Below, piece by piece: positions 8,286 through 15,344 of a stretch of 41,833 nt of DNA (position 1 is its first letter; every line of letters starts with the position of its first letter). The notes beneath the pieces were generated by a model that saw only the letters and a list, made by a program, of their open reading frames with translations, made no database searches and was not told the origin of the DNA. Position numbers and translations under genes: made by a program. The stretch lies in the NCBI GenBank assembly GCA_002293665.1, contig DBDQ01000122.1:1-41833 (forward strand). Reading direction: 5' to 3'. Origin of the DNA: Alistipes sp. UBA928 (GTDB taxonomy: Bacteria; Bacteroidota; Bacteroidia; Bacteroidales; Rikenellaceae).

Positions 8286-8293
8286 CAAATATA
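8286..8293 (-). promoter_or_regulatory. -7 box of the pheA operon promoter
   Basis: On the minus strand TATATTTG fits TAnnTTTG exactly. It would start transcription near 8280, giving a short 5' region before the leader peptide ATG at 8262. Confidence 0.7.
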
Positions 8294-8345
8294 AACAATT
8301 TGTAGACGCGACGCACGACATGGAGAGATTTTTAACAAAATTCAT

Positions 8346-8353
8346 TAATTTTG
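8346..8353 (+). promoter_or_regulatory. -7 box of nadC promoter
   Basis: TAATTTTG fits TAnnTTTG, 24 bases before the nadC ATG. Confidence 0.6.
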
Positions 8354-8377
8354 ACTCATAGTAAACTAATAGTTACG

Positions 8378-9253
8378 ATGAAAAAGGAGTACATTCCCTT
8401 TGTGGAGAGATTAATAGAATTGGCTGTGGCCGAAGACATTGGCGACGGCGACCACACCTCGCTGGCGTCGATTCCGGCCGACGCCGCGGGACGCATGAGG
8501 CTGCTCGTGAAGGAGCGCGGGGTGATCGCGGGAGTCGAAGTGGCGGAGATGGTTTTCAGGCGGCTCGATCCCGGTGTGCAGATGGAGGTGCTGATCCCCG
8601 ACGGGGCTTCGGTCTCACCGGGCGATACGGTGTTTTACGTCTCGGGGCGAGTGCGAACTCTGCTCCAGAGCGAGCGCATAATCCTCAACATTATGCAGCG
8701 TATGACGGGCGTGGCGACCGAAACGGCACGTTATGTGGCGCGCGTCGCGGGTACCGACTGCCGCATTCTCGACACACGCAAAACGACACCCGGAAACCGC
8801 GTCCTCGACAAGATGGCGGTGAAGATCGGCGGCGGCGAGAACCACCGTATCGGGTTGTTCGACATGATCCTGCTAAAGGACAACCACATCGACTTTGCGG
8901 GAGGCATCATCCCCGCCATTAGGGGCGTGCACCGCTACATGGAGGAGCGGGGAATGTCGCTGCCCGTCGAGGTGGAGGTGCGCTCGCTCGACGACATAGA
9001 CCTCGTATTCAAAGCCGGGGGGCGGGTAGATCGCATTATGTTGGACAACTTCGACCTCGAAATGACACGCCTCGCCGTCGCGAAGATCGACGGATACGCG
9101 TCGCAGGGGCGAAAAGTCGAGATAGAGTCGTCGGGCGGGATCCGCTACGAGAACCTGCGTGACTACGCCGAGTGCGGTGTCGACTTCATATCCGTAGGCG
9201 CCCTCACCCATCAGATAAAGAGTGTCGATTTGAGTTTGAAGGCAGTCGAATGA
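8378..9253 (+). CDS. nadC: Nicotinate-nucleotide pyrophosphorylase (quinolinate phosphoribosyltransferase)
   Basis: NadC makes nicotinate mononucleotide from quinolinate and PRPP in de novo NAD synthesis. The 291-residue protein shows the family signature AEDIGDGDHTS near the N-terminus, then RTLLQSERIILNIMQRMTGVAT, LDTRKTTPG, KIGGGENHRIGLFDMILLKDNH and the C-terminal ESSGGI and FISVGALTH. ATG 8378 is preferred over a TTG 27 bases upstream, because homology starts at MKKEYIPF and the -7 box at 8346-8353 would overlap the longer start. Its TGA overlaps the ATG of the next gene by 4 bp. No nadA or nadB is in view. Confidence 0.95.
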   Translation: MKKEYIPFVERLIELAVAEDIGDGDHTSLASIPADAAGRMRLLVKERGVIAGVEVAEMVFRRLDPGVQMEVLIPDGASVSPGDTVFYVSGRVRTLLQSERIILNIMQRMTGVATETARYVARVAGTDCRILDTRKTTPGNRVLDKMAVKIGGGENHRIGLFDMILLKDNHIDFAGGIIPAIRGVHRYMEERGMSLPVEVEVRSLDDIDLVFKAGGRVDRIMLDNFDLEMTRLAVAKIDGYASQGRKVEIESSGGIRYENLRDYAECGVDFISVGALTHQIKSVDLSLKAVE

Positions 9254-10890
9254 AGAAGGTTTTTTTGATCGCCGCGTTGCTGGTGGCGATGGCGCCGGCT
9301 GTGGCGCAGGTATTGGTACCGATAGACATAACCCCACTCTATCGCAGGTCGTTCACGGCGCGGTATGAGTTGATCGGCGGGGAGCCGGTACGCGAGGCGG
9401 CGCTGTCGCCCGACGGGAGCCGCGTGGGGTTTGTGCGCGACAACGATCTGTTCGTGAAAGACCTGGCCACGGGCGCCGAGATGCGTATAACGCACGACGG
9501 CGAACGGAACAAAATAATCAACGGCGCCACCGACTGGGTCTACGAAGAGGAGTACTCTTTCACCCGCGCCTGGGAGTGGTCGCCCGACGGACAAAGCATC
9601 GCTTTTCTGAGGTTCGACGAGAGCCGCGTACCCGAATTCACGATGATGCGCTACAACGACGGGCTCTATCCCGAGCCCTACACCTTTAAATATCCCAAGG
9701 CGGGCGAGGCCAACTCCGCAGTGACGCTCTTCGTCTACGACCTCGGGCGCAGAACAACACAGCTGATCGAGACAGCTCCGGGCCCGGAAACGGATATATA
9801 TATTCCGCGCATAGGCTGGACGCCCTCCGGGAAGTTGTTCTTCTACCGGGTCAACCGGTTGCAAAACCACTTCGAGGTGGTGCTTGGCGATGGCCGGGTG
9901 ATATACGACGAGATGTCGACCACCTACGTCGAGCGGCCCGACGAGAAGACCGTCACCTTCCTGCCCGACGGCGACCGTTTCACCGTGCGCTCCGAGGCAC
10001 CGACCGGATGGTGGGCCACATATCTTTACTGCATCGAGGAGGGATTCATTGGCGTCGAGCCTTCGCCCGACGACGAAAGCCCCGACAACGTCGAACGATT
10101 TTTGGAAAACCCGCCCGACGACGGACGCGAGTACTTCCATTTCACCCTCGCCGACAGCACGGTGCTGCATGGCTGGATGCTCACCCCCGAAAGCTTCGAC
10201 CCCGCCGGATCACGGCGCTATCCCGTGCTGATGACGCAATACAGCGGCCCGGGATCGCGAAGTGTTTTCGTGCCGTCGATCGGTGTAGGCGACCGGGCGA
10301 TCTACGAACCTCTGCTCCGGGCGGGCTACATCATCGCATGCGTCGACCCGCGCGGAACGGGCGGACGCGGCGAAGCGTTCAAAAAGGCAACTTACGGCAA
10401 TCTGGGAGCGCTCGAAACCCGAGATCAGATCGCCGCGGCGCGCTGGCTCGGGGCGTTGCCCTACGTCGACGCCACACGAATAGGCATCTATGGTTGGAGC
10501 TACGGCGGGTTCATAGCTCTCAACTCGATCCTCAAGGGTGCCGACGTGTTCGCCGCCGCCGTGGCCGTGGCGCCAGTCACCTCATGGCGGTTCTACGACA
10601 CGATCTACACCGAGATATACAACGGCCTGCCCACCGACAATCCGGCGGGTTACGACGACAACTCGCCCATTAACTACGCGGGATTGTTGCGCGGAAAGTT
10701 GTTGCTGGCGCACGGCACGGGCGATGACAACGTCCACGTCCAGAACAGTTACGAGATGGCGAAAGCACTCGTCGCGGCCGACAAAAAGTTCGACATGATG
10801 ATCTACCCCGACGACAACCACTCGATGCGCCCCCACGGCTCCGACCATGTGCGGGAGAAGATCGTTGACTGGGTTATCGCGAATTTGTAG
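9250..10890 (+). CDS. Dipeptidyl peptidase IV-type serine protease, shortened
   Basis: A secreted S9B peptidase that cleaves X-Pro or X-Ala dipeptides. A signal peptide ends near AMAPAVAQ. The propeller region has the DPP IV hallmarks DWVYEEEYSFTRAWEWSPDG (including the double-Glu substrate-binding motif) and FDESRVPEFTMMRY. The alpha/beta-hydrolase domain has the triad Ser417 (GWSYGG), Asp492 (HGTGDDNVH) and His524 (DDNHSM). The product is 546 residues, against about 700 or more usual in the family. Sequence normally present at the N-terminal end of the propeller is missing, and so is a block of roughly 100 residues between TGWWATYLYC and the catalytic domain. The triad spacing is normal. 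ATG 9250 overlaps the nadC stop; der follows with its own promoter. Confidence 0.85.
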   Translation: MKKVFLIAALLVAMAPAVAQVLVPIDITPLYRRSFTARYELIGGEPVREAALSPDGSRVGFVRDNDLFVKDLATGAEMRITHDGERNKIINGATDWVYEEEYSFTRAWEWSPDGQSIAFLRFDESRVPEFTMMRYNDGLYPEPYTFKYPKAGEANSAVTLFVYDLGRRTTQLIETAPGPETDIYIPRIGWTPSGKLFFYRVNRLQNHFEVVLGDGRVIYDEMSTTYVERPDEKTVTFLPDGDRFTVRSEAPTGWWATYLYCIEEGFIGVEPSPDDESPDNVERFLENPPDDGREYFHFTLADSTVLHGWMLTPESFDPAGSRRYPVLMTQYSGPGSRSVFVPSIGVGDRAIYEPLLRAGYIIACVDPRGTGGRGEAFKKATYGNLGALETRDQIAAARWLGALPYVDATRIGIYGWSYGGFIALNSILKGADVFAAAVAVAPVTSWRFYDTIYTEIYNGLPTDNPAGYDDNSPINYAGLLRGKLLLAHGTGDDNVHVQNSYEMAKALVAADKKFDMMIYPDDNHSMRPHGSDHVREKIVDWVIANL

Positions 10891-10898
10891 TATCTTTG
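10891..10898 (+). promoter_or_regulatory. -7 box of der promoter
   Basis: TATCTTTG begins at the base after the TAG of the peptidase gene and lies 23 bases before the der ATG. Confidence 0.65.
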
Positions 10899-10921
10899 CG
10901 GCCTAAATTATTGAGAATAAT

Positions 10922-12226
10922 ATGAGTTTAGTAGCGATAGTCGGTCGGCCCAATGTGGGTAAGAGTACGTTGTTCAACCGGTTGGTCGGGGGTCGTCAGG
11001 CGATAGTCGATGCGACGGCGGGGACGACGCGTGACCGCCATTACGGGAAGACCGACTGGAACGGGCGCGAGTTCTCGGTGATCGACACGGGTGGGTATTC
11101 CGTGGGGAGCGACGACGTTTTCGAAGAGGATATTCGGAAGCAGGTAATGCTGGCGATCGACGAGGCCGACGTCATTCTGTTCCTCGTGGAGGTGGGCACC
11201 GGCATCACCGATCTCGACGAAAAAGTGGCGGGGCAGTTGAGGCGCAGCGGCAAGAAGGTGCTGCTCGTTGTCAACAAGATCGACAACAACGACCAGATGT
11301 ACGGCATACACGAGTTCCACGCTTTCGGGCTTGGCGAACCTTACGCCGTAAGTTCAATGTCGGGTAGCGGCACGGGCGATCTGCTCGACGCCGTGGTGGC
11401 GGCTCTGCCCGATCAGACAAAAGCCGACGAGCTCGACGATCTGCCGAGGATCACCATCGTGGGCCGGCCCAATGTGGGGAAATCGTCGCTGACGAATGCG
11501 CTGTTAGGCGAGGAGCGCCATATAGTCACTCCGGTGGCGGGCACCACGCGCGACTCGATATACACCCGATACAACAAATTCGGCATGGATTTCTATCTTG
11601 TCGACACGGCCGGGATGCGCAAGAAGGGAAAGACGATGGACGATCTGGAGTTCTACTCGGTGATGCGGTCAATCCGGGCAATAGAGGCGAGCGACGTGTG
11701 TGTGCTGATGCTCGACGCCGAGAGCGGGATCGAGGCTCAGGACATGAACATATTCCGCCTCATAGAACGCAACAAAAAAGGATGCGTGATCGTCGTCAAC
11801 AAGTGGGACCTCGTGGAGAAGGATAACAACACGATGCGCGACTGGCGGGAGCATCTCGAACGCAAGATCGCGCCGTGGAGCGACGTACCCATAGTGTTTA
11901 CCTCGGTGATCAACAAACAGCGCATCATGGAGGTGTTACAGACGGCGATGAAGGTGTGTGAGAACCGCGCTCGCAAAGTGCCCACCTCGCAGCTCAACGA
12001 CTACATCCTGCCCGTGATCGAGGCCACGCCGCCGCCCTCCACCAAAGGGAAGTACATACGCATAAAGTACGTCACGCAACTCGCCTCGCCCACGCCGGCC
12101 TTCGCTTTCTTCGTCAACCTGCCGCAGTATATCCGCGACCCATACCGGCGGTTTCTTGAGAACAAACTTCGCGCACAGTGGGATTTCAGCGGGGTGCCGA
12201 TCCAGATATTCTTCCGCCAGAAGTAG
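10922..12226 (+). CDS. der: Ribosome biogenesis GTPase Der (EngA)
   Basis: Der helps assemble the 50S subunit. The 434-residue protein has two tandem GTPase domains, each starting with GRPNVGKS (near residues 8 and 181), with G3 motifs DTGGY and DTAGM and G4 motifs NKID and NKWD, followed by the C-terminal KH-like domain ending in GVPIQIFFRQK. This duplicated arrangement is unique to Der. A hairpin repeat of family 1 begins at the last base of its stop codon. Confidence 0.97.
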   Translation: MSLVAIVGRPNVGKSTLFNRLVGGRQAIVDATAGTTRDRHYGKTDWNGREFSVIDTGGYSVGSDDVFEEDIRKQVMLAIDEADVILFLVEVGTGITDLDEKVAGQLRRSGKKVLLVVNKIDNNDQMYGIHEFHAFGLGEPYAVSSMSGSGTGDLLDAVVAALPDQTKADELDDLPRITIVGRPNVGKSSLTNALLGEERHIVTPVAGTTRDSIYTRYNKFGMDFYLVDTAGMRKKGKTMDDLEFYSVMRSIRAIEASDVCVLMLDAESGIEAQDMNIFRLIERNKKGCVIVVNKWDLVEKDNNTMRDWREHLERKIAPWSDVPIVFTSVINKQRIMEVLQTAMKVCENRARKVPTSQLNDYILPVIEATPPPSTKGKYIRIKYVTQLASPTPAFAFFVNLPQYIRDPYRRFLENKLRAQWDFSGVPIQIFFRQK

Positions 12227-12255
12227 CCGGAACGCCGGCGGCGAGTTTTACAGGA
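12226..12255 (+). repeat. Hairpin repeat family 1, copy 2 (after der)
   Basis: GCCGG-AACG-CCGGC, whose first base is the G of the der TAG stop codon, followed by the tail GGCGAGTTTTACAGGA. It is oriented with der. The tail variant TTTTACAGGA is shared with the copy after batC at 23096. Confidence 0.75.
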
Positions 12256-12329
12256 GCCGAATAAAGACCCGAGCATCAACCGCAACATAACTAAGGATAT
12301 TCACTAACCATTTTATAATTACATCAACT

Positions 12330-14639
12330 ATGAAATCCACCAATCTCAAAACGATCCTTGCGATCATCGCCGCAACGCTCTCCATCGCGGCAGGGCGGGC
12401 CGACGACGGCTCGCGCCTGTGGCTAAACTATCAACCTATGGAGGCGGGCGACGCCCTGCGAAGCGAATACACCGCCGCACTGCCCACTATCACGTGGCAA
12501 ACCTCGACCCCGATCATGGATACCGCCGCCGAAGAGCTGCGCCTCGCCGTCGAAAGCCTAACGGGGCAGGCACCGACTCTGGCGAAGGGCAAAAACACGG
12601 CTTCGGAAGGAGTTGTGCTCGCATTCGGCAGAGACCGTGCCGTGGGGGCTCTGAGGCCCGGCGCCGATCTGGCCGCCGTGGGCAGGGAGGGCTACCTGAT
12701 CCGCAAGTCGGGAGGCACGATCTACATTTTGGCCAACAGCGACAAGGGTGTGCTTTACGGAGCGTTCCACCTGATCCGCCTGATGCAGACGCGCCAGTCG
12801 CTCGCCACGCTCGCCATCAGCGAAAAACCGGCCTACGACGTGCGCACACTCAACCACTGGGATAACCTCAACCGCAGTGTCGAACGCGGCTACGCCGGCC
12901 CGTCGATCTGGGAGTGGGACAAGCTGCCCGCCGAGGTATCGCCGCGCTATAAAGAGTACGCGCGCGCCAACGCCGCCGTGGGGATCAATGCCACGGTGCT
13001 CAACAACGTCAACGCCAACGCCGCCTTCATCACCCCCGAGTATCTCGAAAAGGTTAAGATCATCGCTGACATTCTGCGCCCTTACGGCATGAGGGTCTAC
13101 CTGTCGATCAACTTCAACTCCCCCGTGAGCGTGGGTGGCCTCGCCACCTCCGATCCGCTCGACAAAAACGTGCAGAAGTGGTGGAAAGACAAAGCGAGGG
13201 AGATTTACAGCTACGTTCCCGATTTCGGAGGATTCCTCGTCAAGGCCAACTCCGAAGGACAGCCTGGGCCGCAGGACTACAATCGCACACACGTGGACGG
13301 CGCCAACATGCTGGCCGCGGCGGTGAAACCCTTCGGCGGGATCGTTATGTGGAGGGCGTTCGTCTACACCGTCAATGCAAACGACCCGCTCTACGACCGC
13401 GCCAAACAGGCGTACCTCGAGTTCATGCCCTTCGACGGACAGTTCGCCGACAATGTGATAATCCAGGTGAAGAACGGCCCGATCGACTTCCAGCCGCGCG
13501 AGCCGATCACGTCGCTGTTCGGCGCGATGACCAAAACACCGCTCATGATCGAGTTCCAGGTGACTCAGGAGTACCTCGGCCACTCGGTGCAGATGGTCTA
13601 CCTCGCCCCCATGTGGAAAGAGGTTCTCGATCAGGACACCTACGCCAAAGGGCCCGGTTCGACCGTCGCCAAAGTGACCGAGGGACAGGTCTACCCCTTC
13701 GCGGGGAAAGTCTCGGCGATCTCGGGCGTGGCCAACACCGGCACCGACGCCAACTGGACGGGGCACCACTTCGCACAGTCGAACTGGTACTCCTACGGAC
13801 GCTTGGCGTGGAACCCCGACCTCACCTCGGCGCAGATCGCACGCGAGTGGATCGGAATGACATTTACCAACGAACGGGCATTCGCCGACCCCGTGGAGGA
13901 GATGATGCTCGCCTCGCACGAGGCGTCGGTCAACTACATGCAGCCCCTGGGTCTGCATCACATATTCTCCGGCAGCGGCCACTACGGCCCCGGAGTGTGG
14001 GAGCGCATCCGCCCCGGAACCAGGCCCGACTGGGTACCCGAGTATTACCACCGGGCCGACGCGGAGTCGATTGGTTTCGACCGCACGAGCAAGGGTACCG
14101 ACTATGTGTCGCAATACTTCTCGCCGCTGCGCGAGACCTATGAAAACATCGCCACAACGCCCGAGAACATGTTGCTGTTCTTCCACCGCGTGAAGTGGGA
14201 CTACCGCATGAAGAACGGCCGCACGCTGTGGGAAGAGCTGTGCTATAAATACACCGAAGGTTTGGACGCCACGCGCGAGTTCCAAAAGACGTGGGACAGG
14301 CTCGAGAGTTACGTCGACGCCGAACGTTTCCGCCACGTGCAGTACCGTCTGCGCGAGCAGACCCGCGACGCGATCTGGTGGAGGGACGCCGTGCTGCTCT
14401 ACTTCCAGTCGATCAACAACCTGCCGATCCCCTACGAACTCGAACGGCCGATCAATTCGCTCGAGGTGCTGATGAACCATCGTCACAGGATGACACACGT
14501 GTCGTCGGTGCCGGGCCAGCCCGAGATGCGTTCGCTCTCGCCGATGGGCCCCGTGCAGCCCTCGCAGATACCGCCTGCACCTCCTGTGTCGCCGCGCAGA
14601 GGACAGGGCGCTGCCCCCGCCGCTCCGGCGCAGCAATAA
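12330..14639 (+). CDS. GH67 alpha-glucuronidase
   Basis: Removes 4-O-methyl-glucuronate from xylo-oligosaccharides. The 769-residue protein has an N-terminal signal peptide (ending near AAGRA) and GH67 hallmarks: LNHWDNLNRSVERGYAG, FGGFLVKANSEGQPGPQ (with the general acid Glu), FADNVIIQVKNGPIDFQPREP, and GLHHIFSGSGHYGPGVW. These are well known in AguA enzymes. The last ~45 residues are a Pro/Ala/Gln-rich tail (QPSQIPPAPPVSPRRGQG and onward) not typical of the family. No xylanase, transporter or regulator gene lies beside it. A strong terminator follows. No clear -7 box was found in the 103 bp upstream, which also hold a family 1 repeat. Confidence 0.93.
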   Translation: MKSTNLKTILAIIAATLSIAAGRADDGSRLWLNYQPMEAGDALRSEYTAALPTITWQTSTPIMDTAAEELRLAVESLTGQAPTLAKGKNTASEGVVLAFGRDRAVGALRPGADLAAVGREGYLIRKSGGTIYILANSDKGVLYGAFHLIRLMQTRQSLATLAISEKPAYDVRTLNHWDNLNRSVERGYAGPSIWEWDKLPAEVSPRYKEYARANAAVGINATVLNNVNANAAFITPEYLEKVKIIADILRPYGMRVYLSINFNSPVSVGGLATSDPLDKNVQKWWKDKAREIYSYVPDFGGFLVKANSEGQPGPQDYNRTHVDGANMLAAAVKPFGGIVMWRAFVYTVNANDPLYDRAKQAYLEFMPFDGQFADNVIIQVKNGPIDFQPREPITSLFGAMTKTPLMIEFQVTQEYLGHSVQMVYLAPMWKEVLDQDTYAKGPGSTVAKVTEGQVYPFAGKVSAISGVANTGTDANWTGHHFAQSNWYSYGRLAWNPDLTSAQIAREWIGMTFTNERAFADPVEEMMLASHEASVNYMQPLGLHHIFSGSGHYGPGVWERIRPGTRPDWVPEYYHRADAESIGFDRTSKGTDYVSQYFSPLRETYENIATTPENMLLFFHRVKWDYRMKNGRTLWEELCYKYTEGLDATREFQKTWDRLESYVDAERFRHVQYRLREQTRDAIWWRDAVLLYFQSINNLPIPYELERPINSLEVLMNHRHRMTHVSSVPGQPEMRSLSPMGPVQPSQIPPAPPVSPRRGQGAAPAAPAQQ

Positions 14640-14655
14640 AGACCGGCTCAACATT

Positions 14656-14693
14656 AAAAACAGGGAGGTGTGGAATGCACCTCCCTGTTTTTT
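14656..14693. terminator. Bidirectional intrinsic terminator
   Basis: AAAAACAGGGAGGTG pairs perfectly with CACCTCCCTGTTTTT around a 7-base loop, with A and T runs on the two flanks. It lies between the convergent alpha-glucuronidase and nth genes and can serve both. Confidence 0.9.
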
Positions 14694-14708
14694 ACCTAAC
14701 CCAACATA

Positions 14709-15344
14709 CTACTTCGGACTGCTTTTGCACCACGGGGCGATGCCGCACTCCTCGCAATGTGGCTTGCGGGCGGTGCAGACGTAGCGGCCGTGTAGGATGA
14801 GCCAGTGGTGGGCACGCGGGATGAGCGGAGCGGGGATGTTTTCGGTGAGGATGAGTTCGACGGCGAGAGGGGTTTTTGCGGTGAGGGGCGCCAGCCCGAT
14901 ACGCCGTGCCACGCGATAAACGTGGGTGTCGACCGCCATCACCGGCTTGTCGAACAGCACGGCTCCGATCACGTTGGCCGTCTTGCGACCCACGCCAGGC
15001 AGTTTCAAAAGTTTCTCGCGGTCGGAGGGCACAATCCCGTCGTGATCCTCTACCAGTCGCCGCGCACATGCCGCGAGGTTACGCGCCTTGTTGTTTGGAT
15101 ACGATATGCTTTTTATATACGGGTATATTTCGTCGGCCTCGACTTCGGCCATCGCCTGCGGGGTGGGAAAACGTTCGAACAGTGCGGGGGTGGTAATGTT
15201 CACCCTCTTGTCTGTACACTGCGCCGAGAGGATCACCGCGACCAGCAGTTGCCACGGACTATGGTAGCGCAGTTCGCTCTCCGCCACCGGCACGTTCTCC
15301 TCGAACCAGCCGATGATGCCTTCGTATCTCTGTTTGAGCGTCAT
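14709..15344 (-). CDS. nth: Endonuclease III
   Basis: A DNA glycosylase/AP lyase for oxidised pyrimidines in base excision repair. The 211-residue protein has the helix-hairpin-helix LPGVGRKTAN with the catalytic Lys, the catalytic Asp in MAVDTHVYRV, and the C-terminal 4Fe-4S cluster cysteines in CTARKPHCEECGIAPWC (spacing 6-2-5). ATG 15344 overlaps the stop codon of pcrA by 4 bp, so the two repair genes form one operon. The 3' end abuts a bidirectional terminator. Confidence 0.96.
   Translation of the reverse strand: MTLKQRYEGIIGWFEENVPVAESELRYHSPWQLLVAVILSAQCTDKRVNITTPALFERFPTPQAMAEVEADEIYPYIKSISYPNNKARNLAACARRLVEDHDGIVPSDREKLLKLPGVGRKTANVIGAVLFDKPVMAVDTHVYRVARRIGLAPLTAKTPLAVELILTENIPAPLIPRAHHWLILHGRYVCTARKPHCEECGIAPWCKSSPK

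Noticed and set aside
12558..14654. Very long minus-strand reading frame opposite the alpha-glucuronidase
   Set aside because: Arg/Val/Gly/His-rich composition typical of a GC-rich antisense frame; the plus strand encodes a clear GH67 enzyme.
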